Part shown: positions 40,249 through 48,760 of the stretch, piece after piece
How positions within the stretch are numbered: position 1 is the first letter of the stretch
How the letters are laid out: the number at the start of each line of letters is the position of its first letter
Assembly (NCBI RefSeq): GCF_022538185.1
Contig: NZ_JAKYXC010000002.1
Coordinates: 124,001-188,000, forward strand
Length of the DNA stretch: 64,000 nt
Direction of reading: 5' to 3'
Origin: Microbacterium sp. CFH 31415
GTDB lineage: Bacteria; Actinomycetota; Actinomycetes; Actinomycetales; Microbacteriaceae
Position numbers and translations under genes: made by a program
The notes under the pieces: model-generated
Told to the model about the DNA's origin: nothing
Seen by the model: only the letters and a program-made list of their open reading frames with translations
Databases searched by the model: none

Positions 40249-42840
40249 TCATGGCAGTCCTTTCGTCGACTTCAGCATCGACGGGGCACCGCGCCCGCGA
40301 GAGGCCGAAGGTCCTGCGGCGATCGACTTGTGCACGGCATCTGCGACCAGGACCGCCGGGACGGCGACGGCCGCCAGAAGCCAGCCGTGCGGCGGCGGCC
40401 AGCTGCCCCCCAAGAGCGTCGCCAATGGCGGGACGCCGAGGAAGATCAGCAACAGGACCGCCTGCGCCGCCACCGCCCATTCGACGGCGCGGTTCTCCCC
40501 AAACCGCAACCGCCAGACGGGCAGCCTCGTGCTGCGGCACGCGAATGCATTCGCCATCTGCCCCAGCACGATCGCCGCGAACGCTGTTCCGGATGCGGAC
40601 GCCTGGAGCGATGCAGCAGGAACGTCGCCCCACCGCCAGCCGCCCAGCAGCAGCACCGCCACGAATGCACCCATGGAGACGATGGCCTCAGTCATTCCCA
40701 AGACGAGGAATGCTCGGGCGAGCAGCACCCGGTCGATGCTGGAGCGCTGACGACGGCCCTTCATGGTGTCTGCGCGCGCGGGTTCGGCGCCGAGCGCCAA
40801 CGCGGGGAGCATGTCGCTGCCGATGTCCAGCGCGATCACCTGGAGGACGCCTATCGCCAGCGGCACCGAGCCGCCTGTCACCGCCCACACCACGAACGGC
40901 GCGAGTTCGGCGACGTTGTCGGTGAGGTGGTAGGTCAAGAAGCGCCGCACGTTCTGGAAGGTCGCACGCCCCAACTCGATCGCCGCCACGATCGTCGCGA
41001 AGTGGTCGTCCAGGAGCACCACATCGGCGGCTTCCCGGGCCACATCGCTGCCGGCGGCTCCCATTGCGACGCCGACGTCGGCCTCCCGCAACGCCGGCGC
41101 ATCGTTGACGCCGTCGCCGGTCATCGCCACGACGTGCCCGTGGCTGCGCAGCGCCCGGGCGATCCGCAGCTTGTCCGCCGGCTGTGCGCGCGCAACGACG
41201 ACTCCGTCGTCATGGTCGATGGCGTCCGCCAGCGCGACGTCGTCAGCGGGAAGGTCTGCCCCGTCCAGCACGACGCCCCGTGTGCCCAGCAGCCCGAGTT
41301 CACGGGCGATCGCGGCCCCGGTTCGCGGGTGATCACCGGTGATCATGGCGATGCGGATGCCCGCGCTCCGGCAGGCTCGCAAGGCCTCCGCCACACCTTC
41401 CCGGGGTGGATCCTCGAGCGCAAGAAGGCCCAGCAGCTCAAGGTCGTGTTCGGCCTCCGGGGACGGCTCGGCAGTCCAACGGCGTGTCCCGACCGCGAGC
41501 ACGCGCTTGCCCGCGTCTGCCAGTTGCTGCACGGCTCGAACCATGTCATCCGGCACTGCCCGGCACCGTGCGAACACCGCCTCCGGGCCGCCGAGGACCG
41601 AGACCGTGGTCCCGTCGATCGAGGAGCTGACCATGCGCTCCGAGGTATAGGCGGTGCGCTGGCCCTCGGGCTCGACGGTCAGCCCCAATCTCAGAGCAAG
41701 GCAATGGAATGCGGCCTCCATCGGGTCGCCGTCGGCCACCCAGCCTTCCGGCGTCTCCGCCACGCGCCCGCTGACGCAGCGCAGTGCGGCGCGCGTCACG
41801 TCAGCGGCGAGGGCGACGGCGGACGGGGGACCCGTCAGCCGAGCCACGGGGAGGTAACCCTCCCCGTGCACGTGGACAGCACCGGTGACGGTGACGACGA
41901 TCACGACGTTCATTCGGCTCTGCGTCAAGGTGCCCGTCTTGTCTGTGCAGATGAAGCTCGTCGCTCCGAGCGTCTCGACGGCATCGAGACGACGCACCAG
42001 CGCGTTCCGCGTGGACATCTTCTCCGCACCCCGAGCGAGCGAGAGCGTCACCGTGGGGAGGAGGCCCTCCGGCACGAGCGCGACGGCGACGCCGATCGCG
42101 AAGATGGCGGCGGCCAGCGGTCCGAGGCCCAGGAGGAGCGCCGCGCCACCGAGGCCTGCGGCCACCGTCGCCGCGATCACCGCGATGACTCGAACGACTC
42201 TCCGCAGTTCGAGAGTGAGTGGGCTGGCAGGTCTCGCGGCTCCCTCTGTGAGCCGCGCGATCTCGGCCAGTTGCGTGCGCGGACCCGTGGCCATCACAAC
42301 GGAGCGCGCAGTCCCCTGAACCACGAAGGTGCCGCCGATGAGCCGGTCACCCGCACCGCGAGCGACGGCGACGCTCTCGCCGGTGACGATCGACTCATCG
42401 ACCAGCAGACCATCACAGGACGCTATCTGCAGATCGGCGCCGACCCGGTCACCTGCGGCCAGCACGACGAGGTCGCCAGGCACGAGATCCGCTGCCGCGA
42501 CCTCGACCGCGGCGCCGTCGCGGACCACATGTGCAGTGACCGGTACGAGTGATCGCAGTTGCTCCGCAGCGCGGTCCGCGCGGTACTCCTGGGCGAAGGC
42601 GAATGCCGCATTCAAGATGATGATCACCACGATCGCCACGGCGAGGGCCGTCGTCCCCGCCACGAGCGCAAGGCCGGCCGCCACCCACAGCAACAGGGCC
42701 AGGAGATGCGTCAGCTGAGCGATCAGCATTCGCCACACCGATGCACGCCGGCGGGGCTTGAGCGTGTTGGGTCCGACCTCTGCCAGGCGCGCGGACGCCT
42801 CCGCGCTGGTCAGGCCCGACTCCGACGACGTCTCCGACAC
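40249..42840 (-). CDS. cation-transporting P-type ATPase, PEGLL (type II) form
   Basis: An 863-residue pump. Order of motifs: cation-ATPase N-terminal (LTSAEASARLAEVGPNTL), actuator TGES (VDESIVTGESVAVARG), membrane segment 4 PEGLLPTVTLSLA, phosphorylated Asp300 in ICTDKTGTLTQ, hinge MTGDGVNDAPALREADVGVAMG, then membrane segments 5-10. PEGLL instead of the soft-metal CPC means Ca2+, Na+/K+ or similar, as in the CtpF group. Start GTG 42840 has GAAGG before it; a reading from 43035 would add 65 residues through the motif-bearing promoter. M. tuberculosis CtpF is a DosR target, which fits the upstream motif. Confidence 0.9.
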   Translation of the reverse strand: MSETSSESGLTSAEASARLAEVGPNTLKPRRRASVWRMLIAQLTHLLALLLWVAAGLALVAGTTALAVAIVVIIILNAAFAFAQEYRADRAAEQLRSLVPVTAHVVRDGAAVEVAAADLVPGDLVVLAAGDRVGADLQIASCDGLLVDESIVTGESVAVARGAGDRLIGGTFVVQGTARSVVMATGPRTQLAEIARLTEGAARPASPLTLELRRVVRVIAVIAATVAAGLGGAALLLGLGPLAAAIFAIGVAVALVPEGLLPTVTLSLARGAEKMSTRNALVRRLDAVETLGATSFICTDKTGTLTQSRMNVVIVVTVTGAVHVHGEGYLPVARLTGPPSAVALAADVTRAALRCVSGRVAETPEGWVADGDPMEAAFHCLALRLGLTVEPEGQRTAYTSERMVSSSIDGTTVSVLGGPEAVFARCRAVPDDMVRAVQQLADAGKRVLAVGTRRWTAEPSPEAEHDLELLGLLALEDPPREGVAEALRACRSAGIRIAMITGDHPRTGAAIARELGLLGTRGVVLDGADLPADDVALADAIDHDDGVVVARAQPADKLRIARALRSHGHVVAMTGDGVNDAPALREADVGVAMGAAGSDVAREAADVVLLDDHFATIVAAIELGRATFQNVRRFLTYHLTDNVAELAPFVVWAVTGGSVPLAIGVLQVIALDIGSDMLPALALGAEPARADTMKGRRQRSSIDRVLLARAFLVLGMTEAIVSMGAFVAVLLLGGWRWGDVPAASLQASASGTAFAAIVLGQMANAFACRSTRLPVWRLRFGENRAVEWAVAAQAVLLLIFLGVPPLATLLGGSWPPPHGWLLAAVAVPAVLVADAVHKSIAAGPSASRGRGAPSMLKSTKGLP

Positions 42841-42961
42841 TGCGGTCACACCTTCGGTCCTTCCGCCGCACACCGAGGCTCCGTGGCCGCGCCTCGCGAG
42901 CGCTCGCGGCATCCCATCCACGCGACACGACTCAGCGTGCCGCGAGGGCGCGGGACCTGTC

Positions 42962-42975
42962 GGGCCGAAGGTCCT
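42962..42975 (-). promoter_or_regulatory. DosR-like box, ATPase side
   Basis: On the minus strand AGGACCTTCGGCCC, 13 of 14 bases equal to the perfect copy at 48713. It lies 122 bases upstream of the ATPase GTG, in the divergent gap to the AarF gene. That 249-bp gap (42841-43089) holds no gene. Confidence 0.6.
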
Positions 42976-43000
42976 GCCGGGCGGAGCCATACGACCGCGC

Positions 43001-43014
43001 GGGACCTTCGACCT
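43001..43014 (+). promoter_or_regulatory. DosR-like box, AarF side
   Basis: GGGACCTTCGACCT, followed by TCGGGTCC so that GGACC (43002-43006) and GGTCC (43018-43022) form an inverted repeat. It matches the perfect copy at 12 of 14 positions and lies 75 bases before ATG 43090. Confidence 0.55.
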
Positions 43015-43089
43015 TCGGGTCCACCCTGCCGCCACTCATCATCGGATGATGGGTCCGCTCAGCTGTTCGCTGCGACAGGGGCCGTGACC

Positions 43090-45066
43090 ATGCCCGCATG
43101 GGTCATCCTCGTCGTAGTCGGAGCAGGCTTCACCGCCCTGGCCGCCTGGGCGTCACGCCGATTGCTGGATCGGACGGTCGGCTGGTTCCGGGCGAGTGCG
43201 ACGTCGCTCGTCGTGTTCCTGGTCGCGTTGCCCCTGGCGCTGTGGTCGCTTCGAGCCGCGGGCGTGCTCGACGAGGACGGCCGCGTGGCCGTGGGCACAC
43301 CGATCGCGCTTTCTTTCATCGCGCTCACCTTGGGCTGGCTCTTCGCCGCCGTCGTCGTCTGCGTGGTCACGATCGAGTTCGTCTGGCCGTCCGGTGGCTG
43401 GGGGCGCCCTGTCGAGATGGTCCGCGATGCGCTCCGCCGACGCGATCGGGCACGACGCTACGCCGAGATTCTCTCGATCGCCTCACGTCACGGACTCGCG
43501 CTCTTCGAACGCAGAGGGCGAGGCGACGCCCCACGCGAGCTGCCTGCAGCGATCGTCGCGGCCGCAAACGAAGCCGGTGTGACGTTCGTGAAGCTGGGGC
43601 AGATGCTCTCGGCCCGTGACGATGTGCTCCCTCGGGAGATCGTCGACGCTCTGGCTACCCTCCAAACCGACTCGACGCCGATCCCCTGGGATGCGGCCAG
43701 GCAGGTCGTGGAAAGCGAGCTGCGCCGGCCGATCACAGAGGTGTTCAGCTTCGTCGACCCTGAGCCGCTCGCCGCGGCGTCAGTCGCGCAGGTCCACGCT
43801 GCGCGCCTGATCGACGGCCAGGATGTCGTCCTCAAGATCCAGCGACCTGTCGCCCGCCGGCAGGTGGTCACGGACGTGGACATCCTCAACCGGCTGGCGG
43901 GCGACCTGGAACGCCGCACCACCTGGGCACGCGAATACGGCGTGGTCGCCCTCGTCGCCGAATTCAGCTGGGCGTTGCACCAGGAACTGGACTACCGGAT
44001 CGAGCTGGCGAACCTCGAGCTCGTGCGGAGGGCCGGCGCCGCATCCCCCTGGCCGGTCCGCACTCCCCGCGCGTACAGCGAGCACTCGACGGAACGCATG
44101 CTGGTGATGGAGCGGATCCTGGGAACACCGGTCAGCCGCATCGCGCCGGGCGACCTGTCGGAGGGGGTGGCTCGCGCTATCGCCGACCACCTGGTGGCGG
44201 CCGTGCTGGACCAGGTGCTCGTCCGGGGGGTGTTTCACGCAGATCTTCATGCCGGGAACGTCATGGCGCGATGTGACCACGGGAGCGATCCTGTCGGATG
44301 GGTCTCGCTGGTGGACTACGGAGCGATCGGGATCGTGGAGAAGAGCCTCCGAAGGCTCCTCGCTGCGCTGCTGATAGCGATGGCGAACGAAGACGATGCC
44401 GGCGCCACAGATCTGGTGCTGCTCATCTGCACGCACCACGGAGCGCTGGACAAGTCGGCGCTGCAGCGAGACATCGGCGCTCTCGTCACCCGAGTGCGCT
44501 TCAGCGCGTCCGGTGAAGACATCTTCCGCCTGCTCGTGGACGCACTTCGGCGTCACCACCTCGCCATTCCGCCGTCGCTCCTGCTCGTGCTCCGCACGCT
44601 CAGCTCCCTCGACGGGACGCTCCGGCGGCTGTCCGACGGATACAACCTCACGCGCAGCGGCATTCGTATGGCATCCACTGTCTCCACGCGCGGTCTGTCG
44701 CTGCACGACATGGCGATGACCGCGGAGGTTCAGTTCGCTCTGTCCGTCGAGCGGATGCTGCGAATGGGCCGGCGAGTGGAGAACATCTCCCGTGAGTTGG
44801 ACGAGGGCACCTTCGCGGTGAAGGCGGTGGTGTTCGACAGTGCCGACGAGCGCACATGGGTGGACCGGCTCGCATCGCGCCTGACGGTCACCGTCGTCGG
44901 GGTCACTCTCGTGCTCGCGGGCGTGCTGCTCGGCGTGAGCGACACCGGCCCGGAGCTGGCAGGCGTGCCCGCGGTGTCGGTGCTCGGTGGGTTTCTCGGC
45001 CTCGGCGGAATCCTGCTGCTGCTGCGCAGCCTCGGCCAATCCTTCCGGAGTCGTGGCGGCGGATAG
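43090..45066 (+). CDS. AarF/UbiB (ABC1/ADCK) family atypical kinase with membrane anchors
   Basis: A 658-residue protein. Three or four N-terminal helices (WVILVVVGAGFTALAAWA; SLVVFLVALPLALWSL; IALSFIALTLGWLFAAVVVCVVTIEFVW) precede the kinase-like core with KLGQMLSARDDVLP (the KxGQ motif), AAASVAQVHAA, DVVLKIQRP, HADLHAGN and VDYGAIG. Two C-terminal hydrophobic segments close it. UbiB relatives act in quinone biosynthesis or lipid handling; actinobacteria make menaquinone, so the role is open. ATG 43090 follows CAGGGGCC; GTG 43084 is the alternative. Confidence 0.88.
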   Translation: MPAWVILVVVGAGFTALAAWASRRLLDRTVGWFRASATSLVVFLVALPLALWSLRAAGVLDEDGRVAVGTPIALSFIALTLGWLFAAVVVCVVTIEFVWPSGGWGRPVEMVRDALRRRDRARRYAEILSIASRHGLALFERRGRGDAPRELPAAIVAAANEAGVTFVKLGQMLSARDDVLPREIVDALATLQTDSTPIPWDAARQVVESELRRPITEVFSFVDPEPLAAASVAQVHAARLIDGQDVVLKIQRPVARRQVVTDVDILNRLAGDLERRTTWAREYGVVALVAEFSWALHQELDYRIELANLELVRRAGAASPWPVRTPRAYSEHSTERMLVMERILGTPVSRIAPGDLSEGVARAIADHLVAAVLDQVLVRGVFHADLHAGNVMARCDHGSDPVGWVSLVDYGAIGIVEKSLRRLLAALLIAMANEDDAGATDLVLLICTHHGALDKSALQRDIGALVTRVRFSASGEDIFRLLVDALRRHHLAIPPSLLLVLRTLSSLDGTLRRLSDGYNLTRSGIRMASTVSTRGLSLHDMAMTAEVQFALSVERMLRMGRRVENISRELDEGTFAVKAVVFDSADERTWVDRLASRLTVTVVGVTLVLAGVLLGVSDTGPELAGVPAVSVLGGFLGLGGILLLLRSLGQSFRSRGGG

Positions 45067-45186
45067 GATCGGCGACTCACCCGTGAGCGGACCGCGGTCA
45101 CGAACAGATCGGCGGGGAGCCCGGCATCACGCCGGAATGGCGTACGGACGGCGGTGCGCCGGACCGCAGGTCGCTGGGCCGATGGC

Positions 45187-45200
45187 AGGACCTTCGGCAC
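45187..45200 (+). promoter_or_regulatory. DosR-like box before the membrane hydrolase gene
   Basis: AGGACCTTCGGCAC, 12 of 14 bases equal to the perfect copy. It ends exactly 34 bases before ATG 45235, the same distance as the box before ppsA. Confidence 0.6.
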
Positions 45201-45234
45201 GTTGCGAGTGTGGGGACCGCGCCAGGGTGTACGC

Positions 45235-46359
45235 ATGCCTTCGGCCGTCGAGACAGCGGATCGTGACCGCGCAGTCGGGGCGCACGTCGCCGACTCGCGT
45301 CGCCCGTCGCTCTTCCTCCTCCCCGCCGGAGCGACGATCGCCGGGTGGCTCGCGGCGTCCGCTGCGCTCGGCATCGCTCTCCCGCGCGCATCCGTGGTTG
45401 CCGCCGTTCTGCCGCTGGCACTGGGACCGGCCGCGGCGGTGATCCTGTTCACCGTGGCGGTCGTCCTCCTCCTCAGGGCGACGCGACGATGGGGAAGGCT
45501 CATCCTGCTGCCCTGGCTCGGCGTGGTGCTCGTCGCCGTGTACTCGACGTCGATCGCCTTCGCCGCGGCGTATCCGCCCCGGCCTGCCGCAGGGGAGCCA
45601 CCGAGCGGAGCGACGTGGGCGTCGATGACGGCCGCCGACGGCACGGCGCTGGCGGGCTGGTACATCCCATCGCGCAACGGCGCGGCGGTGGTGCTCCGTC
45701 ACGGCGCCGGCTCGACCTCCTCCCACACGATTGCGCAGGCTCGCGTCCTTCAGGCCGCCGAGTACGGGGTGCTCCTGACGGACGCCCGCGGACACGGGGC
45801 CAGCGGCGGTCAGGCGATGGCTCTCGGGTGGTATGGCGAGAGCGACATAAACGCAGCCGTGGACTATCTGGAAAGCCGCGCCGAAGTCGATCCGCATCGG
45901 ATCGCGGTCGTCGGCTTGTCGATGGGCGGCGAGGAGGCCATCGGCGCTGCCGGCGTCGACCAGAGGATCTGCGCGGTGGCGGCGGAGGGCGCGACAGGTC
46001 GGACCGCCGCCGACAAGGCCTGGCTGGTCGAGGAGTACGGCATCGCAGGCGTCGTGCAGCAAGGGCTCGACACCGTCACGTACGCCCTCATCGAGGTGCT
46101 CACTCCCGCACCTCGTCCCGACAGCCTGGTCGACTCGCTCGCGGGCGCGGACCGGACTCCGTTCCTGCTGATCGCCGCGGGCGACGAGCAGGACGAGGAG
46201 CTGGTCGCCCGGCGCCTGCAGCGGATCGACCCGTCTCGAGTGTCAATATGGGTCGCGCCGGGCGTCGAGCACACGCAAGCGCTGCAGAGCTCCCGCGAGG
46301 AGTGGGTCTCCCGTGTCGTCGGTTTCCTCGACGAGTCGTTCGGCGGCTGCGAGAGGTAA
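45235..46359 (+). CDS. membrane-anchored alpha/beta hydrolase
   Basis: A 374-residue protein with three N-terminal membrane segments (SLFLLPAGATIAGWLAASAALGIAL; VVAAVLPLALGPAAAVILFTVAVVLLL; LILLPWLGVVLVAVYSTSIAFAAAY) and an outside-facing or cytosolic hydrolase domain: nucleophile in VVGLSMGGEEAIGAA, acid in IAAGDEQDEELV, His in GVEHTQAL, and TDARGHGASGG as the conserved loop. Substrate unknown (serine peptidase or esterase, DUF-type X-Pro group). ATG 45235 is chosen over an upstream reading from 45154, as it places the motif box in the promoter. Confidence 0.85.
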   Translation: MPSAVETADRDRAVGAHVADSRRPSLFLLPAGATIAGWLAASAALGIALPRASVVAAVLPLALGPAAAVILFTVAVVLLLRATRRWGRLILLPWLGVVLVAVYSTSIAFAAAYPPRPAAGEPPSGATWASMTAADGTALAGWYIPSRNGAAVVLRHGAGSTSSHTIAQARVLQAAEYGVLLTDARGHGASGGQAMALGWYGESDINAAVDYLESRAEVDPHRIAVVGLSMGGEEAIGAAGVDQRICAVAAEGATGRTAADKAWLVEEYGIAGVVQQGLDTVTYALIEVLTPAPRPDSLVDSLAGADRTPFLLIAAGDEQDEELVARRLQRIDPSRVSIWVAPGVEHTQALQSSREEWVSRVVGFLDESFGGCER

Positions 46360-46362
46360 GGC

Positions 46363-47010
46363 ATGACAGTCGAGGGAGCGGACGACTCGCGGTGGCTGAC
46401 GCGGTGGCTCGTGGTCGTGAGCGCAGGCGAGGCCATCGGCTTCCTCGTGCCTGCGGTGGTGGGTGTGGTCACGTCCGGTACGCCGGTGTTCGTCTACGCG
46501 ACACTCGCGGCCGGCGCGCTCGAAGGAGCGGTGCTGGGCGCTGCGCAGAGTGTCGTGCTGCGTCGGCGACTCGCCCGGCTTCGGGTCGCGGCGTGGGTGC
46601 TTCTGACGGCGGCCGGCGCGACCGTCGCGTACGGCGCCGGCATGCTCGCGTCCGCCGCGACCGACTTCGCCGGTCTGCCGGGTGTGGTCAAGGTGGGAAT
46701 GGTCGGCGCATCCGCCGGCGCGGTGCTCTTCTCCGTCGGCACGGCGCAGTGGCTGGAGCTGCGCCGCCATGTTCGCGGCGCGGGATGGTGGGTCGTCGGG
46801 ACGGCGGCGGCCTGGACGCTCGCGCTCGGCGCCTTCCTGGCGATCGCGACACCTCTGTGGCATGAGGGGCAGGAGCCGGCGCTGTCTGTGCTCATCGGCA
46901 TCGGTGCCGGTCTGGTGATGGCGGTGGTGATGGCGATCGCCACCGGAGCCGTCCTCGAGGCGATCCTCCGCCGCGACACGACCGCACGGCTGAAGACCAC
47001 CCCGCGCTGA
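46363..47010 (+). CDS. multi-pass membrane protein of unknown function
   Basis: A 215-residue protein with about six hydrophobic segments, among them LVVVSAGEAIGFLVPAVVGVV, FVYATLAAGALEGAVLGAAQSVVL, VAAWVLLTAAGATVAYGAGML and VLIGIGAGLVMAVVMAIATGAVLEAIL. Two GxxxG-like halves that resemble each other (EGAVLGAAQ.. and TGAVLEAIL..) hint at an internal duplication. GAGGTAAGG precedes ATG 46363, four bases after the hydrolase stop, so the two are cotranscribed. Confidence 0.8.
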   Translation: MTVEGADDSRWLTRWLVVVSAGEAIGFLVPAVVGVVTSGTPVFVYATLAAGALEGAVLGAAQSVVLRRRLARLRVAAWVLLTAAGATVAYGAGMLASAATDFAGLPGVVKVGMVGASAGAVLFSVGTAQWLELRRHVRGAGWWVVGTAAAWTLALGAFLAIATPLWHEGQEPALSVLIGIGAGLVMAVVMAIATGAVLEAILRRDTTARLKTTPR

Positions 47011-47043
47011 CGTCAGGGAGGATCCCGGGCCTGGGGCGCCCGT

Positions 47044-47496
47044 TCAGGTGGTGTCTGCCGCTCGGGACGCCACGTAGCGATCCGGCTCGGGAGTGCGCTC
47101 GAACCACCTGCCGCTGATGGCCGCGGGAGAGATCTTGACCCAGCGGTACTTCAGCGTGGGAATCCACGGACGAAGGGGCAGAGCGTCGGCCGCATCGATC
47201 TCGCTCTGACGCTCGAGTCTGCTCGCCCGTCCCTTCACCACGACGCTCGCTGCGGAGCTCTCGTCGTACTCGTCCACCTCGAAGGCCACGTCGGGTTCCG
47301 CCGAGAGATCGGCCAGCTTCGAGCCGGGCGCTGTGCGGAACAGCAGCCGCGGGCCGTCGACGACGTAGTTCACCGGAAAGATCTCCGGCCCCGTCGGGCC
47401 GGTGAGTGCGAGGCGGCCCAGCTCCCGACGCGCGAGGAGGTTCCAGCACTCCTCCTCGGTCAGCTTCCAGACGCCCGCTTCATCGATGCGCTCCAT
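47044..47496 (-). CDS. pyridoxamine 5'-phosphate oxidase-like flavin-binding protein
   Basis: A 150-residue split-barrel protein: [46 protein letters not shown] is the standard opening of small PNPOx-like proteins, followed by [25 protein letters not shown]. Proteins of this type bind FMN or F420 in actinobacteria. ATG 47496 has AGAGGAG in front. It lies 25 bases downstream of the alcohol dehydrogenase gene in the same operon; PNPOx-like genes also occur in the DosR regulon of mycobacteria, as I recall. Confidence 0.85.
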   Translation of the reverse strand: MERIDEAGVWKLTEEECWNLLARRELGRLALTGPTGPEIFPVNYVVDGPRLLFRTAPGSKLADLSAEPDVAFEVDEYDESSAASVVVKGRASRLERQSEIDAADALPLRPWIPTLKYRWVKISPAAISGRWFERTPEPDRYVASRAADTT

Positions 47497-47521
47497 GCTC
47501 CTCTTCTCCTCTGCGCCGTGG

Positions 47522-48577
47522 TCAGGCCGTGAGGATGACCTTGAGGGCCTTCGTCTCGGCCGCGCGGCCGAACGTGTCGTAGGCATCCATGATGTCGCCG
47601 AGCGAGAAGCGGTGGCTGATGAAGCCGGCGACGTCGAGGCGGCCCTGCGCGAGCAGCTTGATGAGCATCCGCGAAGTGTCCGTGTTGACCAGGCCCGTGG
47701 TGATCGTCAGGTTCTGGATCCAGGCCGACTCCAGCGGGAACGTGACCGGCTTGCCGTGCACGCCCACGTTGGCGACGTGACCGCCCGGCCGCACGATCTC
47801 CAGGCTCATGTCCCAGGTCGACGGCAGCCCGACGGCTTCGATCGCGACATCCACACCGAGCCCGTCGGTGAGGGCGAGAACCTGCTCACGCCAGTCCGCG
47901 CCCGAGGAGACGACACCGTCGCTCGCACCGAACCGCTTCGCCTGCTCCACGCGGTTGGGGTCGATGTCGATCGCGATGACCCGGCTCGGTCCATACAGCG
48001 AGGCTGTGGTCATGGCTGCAAGGCCCACCGGACCCGCGCCGATGACCGCCACGACATCGCCCGGCTCGACGGCGCCGTATCGGATCCCGATCTCGTGCCC
48101 CGTGGGCAGGATGTCGCTGATCATCGCGGCCTCTTCGGCCGACACGCCCTCCGGCACCTTGTGAAGCGAGGTCTCCGCGAAGGGGATCCGCACGAGCTCG
48201 GCCTGTGTGCCGTCGATGAGATGTCCGAGGATCCAGCCGATCCCGGACGCTCCTTCGTCGGCGAGGCAATGCGAGTACATCCCCTCGAGGCAGTAGCTGC
48301 ACTTCCCACACGCCGAGATGCAGGAGATGATCACGCGATCTCCTACGGCGAGTTCCGTCACCGCCTCACCGACCTCGGTGACGACGCCGACGCCTTCGTG
48401 CCCGAGGGTGCGCCCGGACTCCACCGCCGGCACGTCACCCTTGAGGATGTGCAGATCCGTGCCGCAGATGGTCGTGGTCTCGATCTTCACGATCGCGTCC
48501 GTGGGCTTCTGTATCCGAGGTGCCGGCTTCTCCTGCCATTCGATGGATCCCGGACCTTGATAGACCAGCGCCTTCAT
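47522..48577 (-). CDS. zinc-dependent alcohol dehydrogenase family protein
   Basis: A 351-residue medium-chain dehydrogenase. Catalytic zinc ligands Cys38 (ICGTDLH) and His60-Glu61 (GHEG); structural zinc Cys90, Cys93, Cys96 and Cys104; NAD(P) fold [14 protein letters not shown]. The pattern [19 protein letters not shown] is close to the isopropanol/secondary-alcohol dehydrogenase group. It could clear aldehydes or regenerate NAD when respiration is limited. ATG 48577 has GAGTGAGAG upstream. Divergent from ppsA. Confidence 0.92.
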   Translation of the reverse strand: MKALVYQGPGSIEWQEKPAPRIQKPTDAIVKIETTTICGTDLHILKGDVPAVESGRTLGHEGVGVVTEVGEAVTELAVGDRVIISCISACGKCSYCLEGMYSHCLADEGASGIGWILGHLIDGTQAELVRIPFAETSLHKVPEGVSAEEAAMISDILPTGHEIGIRYGAVEPGDVVAVIGAGPVGLAAMTTASLYGPSRVIAIDIDPNRVEQAKRFGASDGVVSSGADWREQVLALTDGLGVDVAIEAVGLPSTWDMSLEIVRPGGHVANVGVHGKPVTFPLESAWIQNLTITTGLVNTDTSRMLIKLLAQGRLDVAGFISHRFSLGDIMDAYDTFGRAAETKALKVILTA

Positions 48578-48649
48578 ATCTCTCACTCCTCGGATGTCTG
48601 CGCACGGGGCGACGAGGCCCATCGTCCTCTCCCCGATCATCGTCCGATA

Positions 48650-48663
48650 GGGACCTTGGACCC
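48650..48663. promoter_or_regulatory. DosR-like box, alcohol dehydrogenase side
   Basis: GGGACCTTGGACCC, 12 of 14 bases equal to the perfect copy and itself a near-palindrome (GGG-ACC/GGACCC). It is 72 bases upstream of the dehydrogenase ATG and 63 bases, six helical turns, from the next box. Confidence 0.65.
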
Positions 48664-48712
48664 GCGGCGCCACCCGACCGCCGTGCGGAGCCGGTCAGGC
48701 CGGCCAGAATGC

Positions 48713-48726
48713 GGGACCTTCGGCCC
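48713..48726 (+). promoter_or_regulatory. DosR-like box before ppsA
   Basis: GGGACCTTCGGCCC, the best copy in the window, ending 34 bases before ATG 48761. It resembles the DosR/DevR core GGGACT-TT-GTCCC in base order and symmetry. Confidence 0.7.
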
Positions 48727-48760
48727 AACGCCGGAGCGGCTCCCGGCACAGGGTCGTGTC

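Noticed and set aside
42841..43035. N-terminal extension of the P-type ATPase to 43035
   Set aside because: The extra 65 residues are Arg/Gly/Pro-rich, lack family similarity and would cover the conserved promoter boxes; GTG 42840 has a proper ribosome site.
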